From JANPBY01 sp963805505 (GTDB taxonomy: Bacteria > Actinomycetota > Actinomycetes > DATJPE01), in the NCBI GenBank assembly GCA_963805505.1, contig CAWDUP010000007.1, forward strand, positions 1,006,654 through 1,070,653: a DNA stretch of 64,000 nucleotides, in the 5' to 3' direction. The notes below the pieces were generated by a model, which was given only the letters and a program-made list of their open reading frames with translations, searched no databases and was not told the DNA's origin. Positions within the stretch are counted from its first letter, which is position 1; every line of letters starts with the position of its first letter. Of this stretch, positions 24,107-33,823 are shown piece after piece. Both the position numbers and the translations under genes were made by a program.

Positions 24107-26070
24107 GGGGCCGCCGACTCGAGGGCCGGTGAGGGCACGACGGTGAGTGGAAGCAGGCTTGCGCCGGTCGGCCCGACCTGGATGTCGGTGCCCAGCTGCG
24201 GGCACACCCCGCAGTCGAAGCAGGGCGTCCAGCGGCAGTCATCGACCTCTACCTCTGACAGTGCGTCCTGCCAGTCCTCCCAGAGCCACTCCTTGTCGAG
24301 GCCACTGTCGAGGTGGTCCCAGGGCAAGACCTCGTTCTGCTCGCGCTCACGAGTGGTGAACCAATCGACGTCGACGCTGCCTTCGGATAGCACCATCCGG
24401 GCAGCGTCCATCCAGGCGTCGTAGGAGAAGTGCTCGCTCCAGCCGTCGAAGCGCGCTCCGTCCTCCCATACCCGCCGGATCACGGCAGAGACTCTTCGGT
24501 CGCCTCGCGAGAGCAGCCCTTCGACGATGCCGGGCTTGCCGTCGTGGTAGCGGACTCCGATCGCCCGGGCGAACTGCTTGTCGGCACGAATCGCCTCGCG
24601 AAGCTTGGCCAGCCGCGCGTCGGTGGTCTCGTGGTCGAGCTGGGCGGCCCACTGGAACGGGGTGTGCGCCTTCGGGATGAACCCGCCGATCGACACCGTG
24701 CACCGGATGTCCCGGCTGCCGCTGGCCTCACGCCCCGCGCGGATGACGTTCTTGGCCATCTCGGCGATCTGCAGAACGTCTTCGTCGGTCTCGGTCGGCA
24801 GACCGCACATGAAGTAGAGCTTCACCTGCCGCCAGCCGGCGGCATAGGCCGTGGTGACGGTGCGGATCAGGTCTTCCTCGCTGACCATCTTGTTGATGAC
24901 GCGGCGCAGCCGTTCGCTGCCCCCCTCTGGCGCGAAGGTCAGGCCGGAGCGACGGCCGTTGCGGGAAAGCTCATTGGCGAGGTCGACGTTGAATGCATCA
25001 ACCCGAGTGCTGGGCAGCGACAGGCTCGTGTTGGTGCCCTCGTACCGGTCGGCCAGTCCCTTCGCGACTGCACCGATCTCGGAGTGGTCGGCGCTGGACA
25101 GGCTCAGCAGTCCGACCTCCTCGTAGCCCGAGGCGGCCAGACCTTGCTCCACCATCTCGCCGATCCCCGTGATGGAACGCTCACGAACGGGTCGGGTGAT
25201 CATCCCCGCCTGGCAGAACCGGCAGCCGCGGGTGCAGCCGCGGAAGATCTCCACGCTCATCCGCTCGTGGACGGTTTCAGCCAATGGCACCAACGGTTTC
25301 TTGGGGTACGGCCACTCATCGAGGTCCATGACGGTGTGCTTGGCGACCCGCCAGGGAACGCCGGGCCGGTTGGGGGCGACGCGCCGGATGCGCCCGTCAG
25401 GGAGGTAATCGACGTCGTAGAACGCGGGGACGTAAACCCCGCCGGTGCGGGACAACCGCAGCAACAGCTCCTCCCGACCGCCGGGCCGACCCTCCCGCTT
25501 CCAGGCCTCGATGACGTCGGAGATCTGCAGAACCGCTTGCTCACCGTCGCCGAGCACCGCTGCGTCGATGAACTCCGCGATGGGCTCGGGGTTGAAGGCC
25601 GAGTGCCCTCCGGCGATGACGATCGGGTGGTCGACCGTGCGGTCGGTGGCCGTCAACGGGATGCCCGCGAGGTCGAGGGCGGTGAGCATGTTGGTGTAGC
25701 CGAGCTCGGTGGAGAAGCTGATGCCCAAGACGTCGAAGTCGCCGACCGGGCGGTGGCCGTCGACGGTGAACTGCGGGACGTGGTGCTCCCGCATCAGCGC
25801 CTCGAGGTCCGGCCAGACGGCGTACGTACGCTCAGCAATGGTGTCGGGGCGCTCGTTGAGGACCTCGTACAAGATCATTCCGCCCTGGTTGGGCAGCCCC
25901 ACCTCGTAGGCGTCGGGATACATCAACGCCCAACGGACCGTGGTGTCGTCCTCGCCCCAGGGCTTGAGCTGGGCGTTGAGCTCGCCACCGACGTACTGGA
26001 TCGGCTTGCTGATCAGCGGAAGCAACGGCTCGAGACGCGCGAACACGGACATTCCGGAGCGCTCAGCCAT
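24103..26070 (-). CDS. TIGR03960-family B12-binding-like radical SAM protein
   Basis: This 655-residue protein has an N-terminal cobalamin-binding-like domain and a radical-SAM core with the cluster motif GCTRGCRFCQAG near residue 285. Typical family segments are visible: MYPDAYEVGLPNQGGMILYE and FAPEGGSERLRRVINK. The reaction is not known; the linked DUF2344 partner suggests a modification role. ATG 26070 is the first start in a good coding frame. It leads the radical-SAM/HIT/DUF2344 operon. Confidence 0.92.
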   Translation of the reverse strand: MAERSGMSVFARLEPLLPLISKPIQYVGGELNAQLKPWGEDDTTVRWALMYPDAYEVGLPNQGGMILYEVLNERPDTIAERTYAVWPDLEALMREHHVPQFTVDGHRPVGDFDVLGISFSTELGYTNMLTALDLAGIPLTATDRTVDHPIVIAGGHSAFNPEPIAEFIDAAVLGDGEQAVLQISDVIEAWKREGRPGGREELLLRLSRTGGVYVPAFYDVDYLPDGRIRRVAPNRPGVPWRVAKHTVMDLDEWPYPKKPLVPLAETVHERMSVEIFRGCTRGCRFCQAGMITRPVRERSITGIGEMVEQGLAASGYEEVGLLSLSSADHSEIGAVAKGLADRYEGTNTSLSLPSTRVDAFNVDLANELSRNGRRSGLTFAPEGGSERLRRVINKMVSEEDLIRTVTTAYAAGWRQVKLYFMCGLPTETDEDVLQIAEMAKNVIRAGREASGSRDIRCTVSIGGFIPKAHTPFQWAAQLDHETTDARLAKLREAIRADKQFARAIGVRYHDGKPGIVEGLLSRGDRRVSAVIRRVWEDGARFDGWSEHFSYDAWMDAARMVLSEGSVDVDWFTTREREQNEVLPWDHLDSGLDKEWLWEDWQDALSEVEVDDCRWTPCFDCGVCPQLGTDIQVGPTGASLLPLTVVPSPALESAAP

Positions 26071-26144
26071 GCGACCCAGGGTAGTCGCAGCTCACGAGCC
26101 CGCCCGCACTCCGACCTCCCCGCCCCGCTGAACGGGGTGCGGTG

Positions 26145-27329
26145 TCAGGCGTAGCGGCGCATGTGAACGTTTTGCAGCAGGCCGATCGCCATCATGTTGG
26201 CGAACATCGACGAGCCGCCGTAGGACACGAAGGGCAAGGGCACTCCGGTCATGGGCATGATGCCCAAGGTCATCCCGATGTTCTCGAACATCTGGAACGT
26301 GAACCAGCACACGATCCCGGTCGCGACCAGCCGCCCGAACATGTCCTCAGCGTCCAGCGCGATGCGCATCGCCCGCCACAGCACGATGCCCAGCAGCACG
26401 ATGATGGTTGCCGCGCCGATGAAGCCCAGCTCCTCGCCGGCCACGGTGAAGATGAAGTCGGTCTGCTGCTCGGGGATGAACTTCCCGTTGGTCTGGGTGC
26501 CTTGGAACAACCCCGCCCCGTCGAATCCGCCGGCGCCGATGGCGATGCGCGCCTGCTTGAGCTGATAGCCCGCGCCGCCCGGGTCGAAGTCGGGGTTGGT
26601 GAAGGCAGCGAACCGGTTGATCTGGTACGTCGACAGCACGCCGGCCTTGATGGCCAGGCCGGCGCCCAGGACACCGATACCGATCAACCCCGCCATCCAC
26701 GGTGTCGGCGTCCCCGCGACCGCGAGGATCCCCAGGACGAGGAAGCCGATGACGATCGTCGTCCCCAGGTCGGGTTGCAGCATGATCAGGGCGATCGGCA
26801 CCGCGGCCACCAGCAGGGCCAACCCGACGTCGACCAGCCGCGGTTGGTCTTCGGCATCACGTTTCTCGGACAAGATCATCGCGAGCCCCACGCACAGCGC
26901 GACCTTGGCGAACTCCGATGGCTGCACCGAGAAGCCGCCCGGCAGGACGATCCAGGAGTGGCCGCCGTTGATCGTGCTGCCCAGGGGCGTCAGCACCGCG
27001 AGCAGGCCGAGCAGCGAGATCAGGTAGACGAACGGGGCGTAGGCACGCAGCATCCGGTAGTCGAACAGCGCCGTGGCCATCCCGAGAGCGCACCCGATGG
27101 CGATGTTGATGACGTTGCGCTTGAGATAGCCCATCGGGTCGAGACCCGCGTCGAGGGCCCGGCCACGGGTCGCCGAATACACGAGCACGGTTCCCAGCAC
27201 GCACAGCGCGATCACGGACAGGAGCAGCACCCAGTCCAGTCGCCGTAGAACCGACTCGCGATCTGCGGCGCGCGAGGCGAAACCACGCTGTCGGGCGGCC
27301 GCCTGGGTCGGCGTGTAGCCATAGGTCAC
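26145..27329 (-). CDS. rodA: Rod-shape SEDS glycosyltransferase RodA
   Basis: The 394-residue SEDS-family membrane protein polymerises glycan strands from lipid II in the elongation complex. About ten spans are visible, with family motifs GHSWIVLPGGFSVQPSEFAK and FMPEQQTDF-like FIPEQQTDFIFTVAGEELGF, and the ending GVPLPFVSYGGSSM. Its GTG 27329 start overlaps the stop of the transpeptidase gene (GTGA), matching the SEDS-class B PBP partnership. Confidence 0.96.
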   Translation of the reverse strand: MTYGYTPTQAAARQRGFASRAADRESVLRRLDWVLLLSVIALCVLGTVLVYSATRGRALDAGLDPMGYLKRNVINIAIGCALGMATALFDYRMLRAYAPFVYLISLLGLLAVLTPLGSTINGGHSWIVLPGGFSVQPSEFAKVALCVGLAMILSEKRDAEDQPRLVDVGLALLVAAVPIALIMLQPDLGTTIVIGFLVLGILAVAGTPTPWMAGLIGIGVLGAGLAIKAGVLSTYQINRFAAFTNPDFDPGGAGYQLKQARIAIGAGGFDGAGLFQGTQTNGKFIPEQQTDFIFTVAGEELGFIGAATIIVLLGIVLWRAMRIALDAEDMFGRLVATGIVCWFTFQMFENIGMTLGIMPMTGVPLPFVSYGGSSMFANMMAIGLLQNVHMRRYA

Positions 27330-29545
27330 GGCGCACCACCCCGGCGGTACGGCCCCGCAGCGCTGGTGTTCGGCGGCGTGCTCGCATCCGGACCGGACGG
27401 ACCCTGGGGGCTGTTCGGCGTGCCCGGGTCAGCCGGCGCCGACGGCTGGAGGACAACGCCGTCGGAGCCGATCTTCGGCAGCTTCTTCGGGGGCTTCCCG
27501 CCGGGAAGGATCGACTTGGCGAGGTCGACGTTCCCGCCCCGGATGCCGTACAGGCCGTCGTAGATCGAACGTACGCCGGGCCCGGAGTTGCCGGCACCCG
27601 TGCCACCCTGACTGATCATCATCACGATCGCGTACTGCGCCTTGCCGACGCCGCCGAAGGACGCGAACCATGACGTGTCGTCCTTGCCCTCGACCTGTCC
27701 CGACCCGGTCTTGGCGCCCACGTTGATCGGGTACGCCGGTCCGAACACACCGGCACCGGTGCCCTCGCGAGCCACGCCCCGCAGAGCGTCCTGCAGGAAG
27801 GCGATGGTCTCCTTGCTGGCCGGGAGCTTGCCGGACTTGATCGGCTTGAACCGCTTGACGACGCTGCCGTCCGGCGCAATCACGGCCTTGGCGACCTGCG
27901 GCTGCCACAGCGTCCCGCCGTTCGCGATCGCGGCGTAGACGCGAGCCACCTGCAAGGGCGTCACCAGAGTGTCACCCTGGCCGATCGCGACGTTGACGGC
28001 GTCACCTCCGCGGTACTGCCAGCCGTCGACGCAGTTCTCGGCCGCGATGGCCTTGAGGTAGGCGGCGCGCTGCGGGTCCTTCTCCTCGGGGTAGCCGTTC
28101 TTGCCGCGCGCGCACCAGACGTCCTTGAGCTGGTCGTACGTCGCCTGCCGGTCCGCGCGGGAGACGACAGCACCCGCCGACTCCGACGGAAGATCGATAC
28201 CGGTGCGAGAGCCGTAGCCAAAGCCACGGGCAGTCTTGACGAAGTACTCCTTGGGGTGGGCGATCGGGTTCGTCCCACCGTCTCGCAGCCAGGTCTCGTA
28301 TCCGAGCTTGTAGAAGACGGTGTTGCAGGAGACCTCGATCGCTCGTTTGAGGCTGATGTTGCCGAAGGCCTCGGACTCGTAGTTGCGCTTCTCGACGTTG
28401 CCGACCCGGTAGGTCGAGGTGCACGGATAGTCGGCGTGCAAGGAGTAGCCCGCCTTCGCCGCAGCTGCCGTCGAGACCACCTTGAAGGTCGAAGCTGGCG
28501 CAAAGCCGGCGCTCATCGCGCGCGAGATCAACGGTGTGTTGGCCTTCTTGCTCGTCAGCCGGTTGTACTGCTTCTGCGAGATCCCATCCACCCAGACCGA
28601 AGGGTTGTACGTCGGGTAGGACGCCATGGCGACGACCCGGCCGGTATGGACGTCGAGAACGACGGCGGCACCCGAGTCGGCCTTGTGCGGCGTGTTCTCG
28701 AAGGTGTCACCGGCGCGCGAGGCCATGATGCGCTCCTTGAGCGCCTGCTCCGCCAGCGCCTGAACTTTGGCGTCGATGCTGGTCACCAGATAGTTGCCGG
28801 CTACCGGTGGGGTCTCTCCGACGGTGCCGGTGACATTGCCTGCGTTGTCGACCGACAGCTGCTTGATCCCCGGAGTCCCTCGCAGATAGCTGTCATAGAC
28901 CTCTTCGAGGCCGGCTTTCCCGATGACATCGCTGGGCCGCAGCTCGGGGGCGCCCTCAGCCTCGGCGTTGGCGATGTCGGTGTCGAGCACCGGTCCGATG
29001 TACCCGAGCATGTGCGCAGCATTGGCTCCAGCGGGCGCCGGATACTGGCGTACGGCCTCCAGGTCCGCGCTGACCCCCGGGAAGTCCTCCCGCCGTTCGA
29101 GCACCTTGAGGGCAACCTTCGTCGACACGTCCCTGGCCACCGGGATCGGCTGGTAGGGCGAGCCGTACCAGCAGACTCCGGGCTTGGCCGTCGGTTGACC
29201 GCACAGCTGGACCTTGTCGTAGATCTTGGCGTAGCTGGTCTTGAGCAGCGTCGCCAGGTTTCCGATCACGGCATCGCCGTCATCAGGGAGCTTGCCCAGG
29301 GCGGTTCGGTCGACGGTGACGACCAAGGTCGTCCGGTTCTGGACGAGTGGGCGGCCGCGGTCGTCGAGGATCAAGCCACGCACCGCCGGAGTGACGACCT
29401 CCCGGACCCGGTTGGCCGTTGCCGCCTGCTGATAGGTCTCGCCGGCGATCACCTGGAGGTACCAGAGCCGTCCGAGCAGCGTCACGAGCAGCGAGATCAC
29501 CAACACCTGAAGAAGGATCAGGCGGGTGCTGGACCGCTCACTCAC
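27326..29545 (-). CDS. mrdA: Penicillin-binding protein 2 (class B transpeptidase)
   Basis: This 739-residue protein crosslinks peptidoglycan with RodA. It has an N-terminal anchor (LILLQVLVISLLVTLLGRLW), a dimerisation domain, and a transpeptidase domain. The active sites are STFK near residue 351, the SxN motif SCNT, and KTG in GAKTGSGQVEG near residue 610. The C-terminus adds a Pro/Ser/Gly-rich disordered tail of about 60 residues. The start is GTG 29545. A 162-base gap after mreD holds no gene I can see. Confidence 0.96.
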   Translation of the reverse strand: MSERSSTRLILLQVLVISLLVTLLGRLWYLQVIAGETYQQAATANRVREVVTPAVRGLILDDRGRPLVQNRTTLVVTVDRTALGKLPDDGDAVIGNLATLLKTSYAKIYDKVQLCGQPTAKPGVCWYGSPYQPIPVARDVSTKVALKVLERREDFPGVSADLEAVRQYPAPAGANAAHMLGYIGPVLDTDIANAEAEGAPELRPSDVIGKAGLEEVYDSYLRGTPGIKQLSVDNAGNVTGTVGETPPVAGNYLVTSIDAKVQALAEQALKERIMASRAGDTFENTPHKADSGAAVVLDVHTGRVVAMASYPTYNPSVWVDGISQKQYNRLTSKKANTPLISRAMSAGFAPASTFKVVSTAAAAKAGYSLHADYPCTSTYRVGNVEKRNYESEAFGNISLKRAIEVSCNTVFYKLGYETWLRDGGTNPIAHPKEYFVKTARGFGYGSRTGIDLPSESAGAVVSRADRQATYDQLKDVWCARGKNGYPEEKDPQRAAYLKAIAAENCVDGWQYRGGDAVNVAIGQGDTLVTPLQVARVYAAIANGGTLWQPQVAKAVIAPDGSVVKRFKPIKSGKLPASKETIAFLQDALRGVAREGTGAGVFGPAYPINVGAKTGSGQVEGKDDTSWFASFGGVGKAQYAIVMMISQGGTGAGNSGPGVRSIYDGLYGIRGGNVDLAKSILPGGKPPKKLPKIGSDGVVLQPSAPADPGTPNSPQGPSGPDASTPPNTSAAGPYRRGGAP

Positions 29546-29707
29546 GAGACGTGGACTCCTGACACACGAGACTGGACGAGGCTGCTGGACGAAAAACGCT
29601 CGTCGACGGTCCGAACCTACGACGGTTAGGGGCCGCGTGGGGTTCCCGGAGGAGGCGGACTTCCCCGGCGAACTCCGTGACCTCGGTCACGCCCGACCCA
29701 ACCGGGA

Positions 29708-30220
29708 TCAGTAGACCGAGGAACGCGGCTCGACGCGTCGGCTCAGCGACATCACCAGGGGCACGACGAACGGGCTGAGAAGCACATCATAAAGCGTGGC
29801 AGCAGGCACGGACGCCACGACGGCGTCGGCCATCACCCGGGGATCGCCCAGCAGCAGGCCGAGGCCGGCAAAGCCGAGCAGGCTCAGCGGCGCCAGCACC
29901 GCGACGACGAGCACGGGCGCGAAGGCGCTGCGCGTCACAGCATCCTGCGCTCGACCGGCGACCCAACCCGTCAGGCACAGGATCAGGGCCCATCGGCCAA
30001 GGGCGCCGTCGGCCGGGGGCAACGCGTCCAGCAGCAACCCGCCGAAAAAGCCGGAGACGGCACCGGTGCTGGGGCCGGACGCGAGCGCCAGCCCGATGAC
30101 CACGAGCAACACCAAGTCGGGGGTTGCGCCCGGCAGCGGGAGCCGGGACAGGACGCTCACCTGGATGACGGCTGCCGAGACGAGCAGGGCCGCGGCCAGC
30201 GCCGTACGGGCGACGGGCAC
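29708..30220 (-). CDS. mreD: Rod-shape-determining protein MreD
   Basis: The 170-residue protein is almost all membrane spans (about five), with the MreD pattern PDLVLLVVIGLALASG followed by GFFGGLLLDALPP. It links the Mre cytoskeleton to the wall synthases. GTG 30220 begins two bases after the mreC stop. Confidence 0.92.
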   Translation of the reverse strand: MPVARTALAAALLVSAAVIQVSVLSRLPLPGATPDLVLLVVIGLALASGPSTGAVSGFFGGLLLDALPPADGALGRWALILCLTGWVAGRAQDAVTRSAFAPVLVVAVLAPLSLLGFAGLGLLLGDPRVMADAVVASVPAATLYDVLLSPFVVPLVMSLSRRVEPRSSVY

Positions 30221-30222
30221 GC

Positions 30223-31170
30223 TCAGCCGCCAGAACCCGAAGAGTCCGGACTCCCCGAGGACGACGAGCCTGGTGAGGCACCCGGCGACGAACTAGGCGA
30301 CGAACCGGGCGACGACGACGGGCTGGGCAGCGGAGGCAGGACCGAGTCCCGCGGGTCGGTGCGCGGACCGTCCACCACGACACCGACGAGGTCGAGCGAG
30401 GTCACCGTCACGTACGGAACCACCTGGGCCACCCGGATGAGCGAGCCCGGCGTGCTGCTGACGCTGCTCACCGAGCCGACCGGGACGCCCGGGGCATACA
30501 GCGATCCATCGCCGCGGGTGACCACCCGATCGCCCACGGCCAGGGGGGCCTGCGGGTCCAGTAGCTTCAGCCCCAGCGGCCCAAGGCCCTGACCGGTCAA
30601 GATGCCCAGCTGGAGATTGCCCTCGAGTCTCACGCCAACGGCGGACTCGGGGTCGACGAGCAGGAGCACGGTGGCCGTCGAGACCGTCACCGACTCGATG
30701 CGCCCGACCAGGCCGTCACCGTTGAGAACCGTCTGGTTGACCTTGAGACCGTCTCGGCTTCCTGCGTCGATCAGGACCGTCCAAGCGAACCCCTGTGCCG
30801 GTCCGACCGCGATCACCTGCGCCGGCAGGATGCGATACCGACCGAGCCCGGCCACTCGCAGCAGGTCGTCGAGCTCCTGGGCGCGCGAGCGTGCGTAGTC
30901 ATCGGTTCGCTGCTGCAGCCGAAGCTCCGCGTTCTCCTGCTCGAGCTGCTCGAGTCGGGCTTGGTCGCTCTCGTTGAGGCCGCCGAAGAAGTTTCCGATC
31001 GGGGTCACCACGGAGCCCACGGCTCGCTGGACTGGGCCGAACACCGACCCGGTGAAGGACCGGATGCCCGACACCGGCCCCCCATCACCTCGAAGGTCGA
31101 GGGTGATCAAGGTGAAGGACACCAGCAGCAGAGCTCCGAGCAGGAAGCGGGTGCGCCTGCTGTCCCTCAT
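30223..31170 (-). CDS. mreC: Rod-shape-determining protein MreC
   Basis: The 315-residue protein has one N-terminal membrane anchor, a coiled-coil region (SDQARLEQLEQENAELRLQ) and the beta-barrel MreC domain (VIAVGPAQGFAWTVLIDAGS, DGLVGRIESV). A strongly repetitive Ser/Pro/Gly tail of about 35 residues ends the protein and is probably disordered outside the membrane. It lies between mreB and mreD. Confidence 0.95.
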   Translation of the reverse strand: MRDSRRTRFLLGALLLVSFTLITLDLRGDGGPVSGIRSFTGSVFGPVQRAVGSVVTPIGNFFGGLNESDQARLEQLEQENAELRLQQRTDDYARSRAQELDDLLRVAGLGRYRILPAQVIAVGPAQGFAWTVLIDAGSRDGLKVNQTVLNGDGLVGRIESVTVSTATVLLLVDPESAVGVRLEGNLQLGILTGQGLGPLGLKLLDPQAPLAVGDRVVTRGDGSLYAPGVPVGSVSSVSSTPGSLIRVAQVVPYVTVTSLDLVGVVVDGPRTDPRDSVLPPLPSPSSSPGSSPSSSPGASPGSSSSGSPDSSGSGG

Positions 31171-31267
31171 CTGCGGTGGTCCTGCCGGAAGGGGCCACCG
31201 GACCGCGGCGGCAGCGGATAGGTCAGTGCGGTCTGTTCGACGTGTGCGGTCGGCTTAACTCGTGCTG

Positions 31268-32299
31268 TCAGTGCCGTGGCTCGGAGATCAGCACCTGCTG
31301 CAGCGCCTCGAACTCCTCGACGCACTTGCCCGAACCCAGGGCGACCGAGGACAGCGGCTCGGCCGTGATGTGGATGGGCATGCCCGTCTCGTGGCGCAGC
31401 CGCTCGTCCAGCCCCTTGAGCAGAGCGCCGCCGCCGGTCAGCACGATCCCTCGATCCATGATGTCGCCGGAAAGCTCGGGTGGGCACTTGTCCAGGGTGG
31501 ACTTGACCGCGTCGACCACCGCGTTGACCGGCTCCTCGAGCGCCTTGCGGATCTCTTCGCTGCTGACGACGATCGTCTTCGGCAGACCAGAGACCAGGTC
31601 ACGCCCGCGGATCTCAGCGTGCGGCTCGTCCGGGATCGGGAAGGCCGACCCGATCGCCATCTTGATCTCTTCGGCGGTGCGCTCACCCAGCATCAAGGAG
31701 TATTCCTTCTTGACGTACTGGATGATCGCGTTGTCGAGCTCGTCCCCGCCGACCCTGATGCTCTGGGCCGTGACGATGCCGCCGAGGGAGATGACGGCCA
31801 CCTCGGTCGTGCCGCCGCCGATGTCAACGACCATGTTGCCGGTCGGCTCGTGCACGGGTAGTCCGGAGCCGATGGCCGCGGCCATGGGCTCCTCGATGAT
31901 GTAGACCTTGCGCGCGCCTGCGGCGTAGCCCGCGTCCTTGACCGCCCGCTGCTCGACGCCGGTGATGCCCGACGGAACGCACACGACGATGCGCGGTCGC
32001 GCCCAACGGCGGCGCTTGTGCACCTTCTGGATGAAGTAGCGCAGCATCCGCTCGGTGGTGTCGAAGTCGGCGATGACCCCGTCCTTGAGCGGCCGGATCG
32101 CCACGATGTTTCCTGGGGTGCGGCCGATCATCTTCTTCGCCTCTGCGCCGACCGCGAGGATCCCACCGGTGTTCTGGTTGATCGCGACGACGGACGGCTC
32201 GTCGAGGACTATGCCGCGCCCCCGCACGTAGACGAGAGTGTTGGCAGTGCCAAGGTCGACGGCCATGTCGCGGCCGATGAACGCCATGTTGTTGGCCAT
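31268..32299 (-). CDS. mreB: Actin-like rod-shape protein MreB
   Basis: The 343-residue MreB forms membrane-associated filaments that direct lateral wall synthesis. Actin-fold phosphate loops are clear in DMAVDLGTANTLVYVRGRG and MVVDIGGGTTEVAVISLGG, and the adenosine motif in IVLTGGGALLKGLDE. The N-terminal MANNMAFIGRD extension is slightly longer than usual. The presence of mreBCD, mrdA and rodA implies lateral elongation in a rod or filamentous relative. Confidence 0.97.
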   Translation of the reverse strand: MANNMAFIGRDMAVDLGTANTLVYVRGRGIVLDEPSVVAINQNTGGILAVGAEAKKMIGRTPGNIVAIRPLKDGVIADFDTTERMLRYFIQKVHKRRRWARPRIVVCVPSGITGVEQRAVKDAGYAAGARKVYIIEEPMAAAIGSGLPVHEPTGNMVVDIGGGTTEVAVISLGGIVTAQSIRVGGDELDNAIIQYVKKEYSLMLGERTAEEIKMAIGSAFPIPDEPHAEIRGRDLVSGLPKTIVVSSEEIRKALEEPVNAVVDAVKSTLDKCPPELSGDIMDRGIVLTGGGALLKGLDERLRHETGMPIHITAEPLSSVALGSGKCVEEFEALQQVLISEPRH

Positions 32300-32476
32300 G
32301 AGCGCGGGGATTGCCTTCCAAGCGATAGCGGGCAGATCAGTCGGGACAGCAGCGAGGACGGTTGTGTACGGCGCCGCACCGACCCCCCATGGTAGGCCCG
32401 ACGAACCAGTGGGTACGACCGTTCCCGCAACGGTGTGACGCGGGTTACGCCGTCACGACCACCGCAGACCCGGCGT

Positions 32477-32887
32477 TCAGCCCAGGTCGGGGAAGAACAA
32501 CGCGATCTCGCGAGCCGCGGACTCCGGCGAGTCCGAGCCGTGGGTCACGTTCTCCTGAGTGATCGTCGCCAGGTCTCCGCGGATGGTTCCGGGCGCTGCG
32601 TTGACCGGGTTCGTCGCGCCCATCATGGACCGCCAGGACACGATCACGTCCGGCCCCTCGACGACGGCCGCCAGCAGCGGCCCACCGGTGATGAAGTCCA
32701 CCAAGGATCCGAAGAACGGTTTCTCCGCGTGCTCCGCGTAGTGCGCCTCCGCGGTCTCTCGTGGCAGTGTGCGCAGCTCGACGGCGACCAGGGTGAACCC
32801 TTTGCGCTCGAGGCGACCGAGCACCTCGCCGACCAGCCCGCGGGCCACCCCATCGGGCTTGACGAGGACGAGGGTGCGCTCGGACAT
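32477..32887 (-). CDS. ndk: Nucleoside diphosphate kinase
   Basis: The 136-residue enzyme equilibrates nucleoside di- and triphosphates through a phosphohistidine. The catalytic His is in NVTHGSDSPESA, and the family start MSERTLVLVKPDGV is present. In related genomes ndk often lies next to folC-DUF4233; here a three-gene exporter separates them. Confidence 0.97.
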   Translation of the reverse strand: MSERTLVLVKPDGVARGLVGEVLGRLERKGFTLVAVELRTLPRETAEAHYAEHAEKPFFGSLVDFITGGPLLAAVVEGPDVIVSWRSMMGATNPVNAAPGTIRGDLATITQENVTHGSDSPESAAREIALFFPDLG

Positions 32888-33031
32888 GGCTGCTCCTGAG
32901 AAGGTTCGGCTGGCGGTGGGCGTCGGCGGGCAGGTCTGCGCCGGGCTCGGGAACTTTAACCCACGAGGAGCCGAGCAACAGCCGAGGCGGCTCCCCTGAC
33001 GCTGGCGCGGCAGCCCTCAGCTCAGCGGCGC

Positions 33032-33820
33032 TCAGCTGAGCAACAGTCGGTCGAGCCTTCGCGAGGCCAGACCCAGCCCGAGCAGCCCCATCGCGAGCAG
33101 GTAGACAACGTTGAGGATGAGGGAGGCATGCACGGCGCCGGTGGTGAGCGAGCGGACCAGGTCGACGGCTTGGTAGAGCGGGGTCCACCGCACGATGGTC
33201 TGCAAACCCTCGGGATAGGTCGACAGTGGATAGAACGTGGCCGAGAACAAGAACATCGGCAGCGTGACCAGGAGGACCCATTCGAAGTCCTGCCAGCTGC
33301 GCATGTAGGTCGTTGCCGCCATCCCGACACCGGCGAAGGCAAAGCCGATGACCACGGCCACAGGCAGGACCAGGACGGCCCAGGCAGAGCTGACCAGCCC
33401 AAGCACGACCATCACCACGAGAAATCCGGTGGAGTAGATGAGGCCGCGGCTGAGCGCCCAGCCAATCTCGCCCAGGGCGACGTCGATCGGCCGGACCGGT
33501 GTGCTCAGGACGGCGTCGTAGATGCGGTTGTAGCGCAGCTTGTGGAACACGTTGAACGTCGAGTCCGTGACGGCACCGTTCATGGCCGAGGTCGCGAGCA
33601 TCGCTGGCGCGACGAAGGCGGCGTAGCTCATCCCGTCGACGTCGCCGATCACCGCCCCGAGGCCGACTCCCAGCGACAGCAGGTAGAACAGCGGCTCGAA
33701 GAAGCCGCTCACGATGATCGCCCAGCCGTAGCGGTAGACCCGCACGTTGCGGGCGATCACCGCCGGCGCCCGGCTTCCGGCGACGAAGGAGGGAGTGATC
33801 CGCAGGACCGAGGTCGACAT
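33032..33820 (-). CDS. ABC-2 type exporter permease
   Basis: The 262-residue protein has six hydrophobic segments and the ABC-2 layout, with GFFEPLFYLLSLGVGLGAVIG near the N-terminus and FSATFYPLSTYPEGLQ before the last spans, as in DrrB-like exporters. It is the second of two permeases encoded three bases apart after the ATPase, so the pair probably forms a heterodimer. The substrate is unknown. Confidence 0.88.
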   Translation of the reverse strand: MSTSVLRITPSFVAGSRAPAVIARNVRVYRYGWAIIVSGFFEPLFYLLSLGVGLGAVIGDVDGMSYAAFVAPAMLATSAMNGAVTDSTFNVFHKLRYNRIYDAVLSTPVRPIDVALGEIGWALSRGLIYSTGFLVVMVVLGLVSSAWAVLVLPVAVVIGFAFAGVGMAATTYMRSWQDFEWVLLVTLPMFLFSATFYPLSTYPEGLQTIVRWTPLYQAVDLVRSLTTGAVHASLILNVVYLLAMGLLGLGLASRRLDRLLLS

Positions 33821-33823
33821 CGC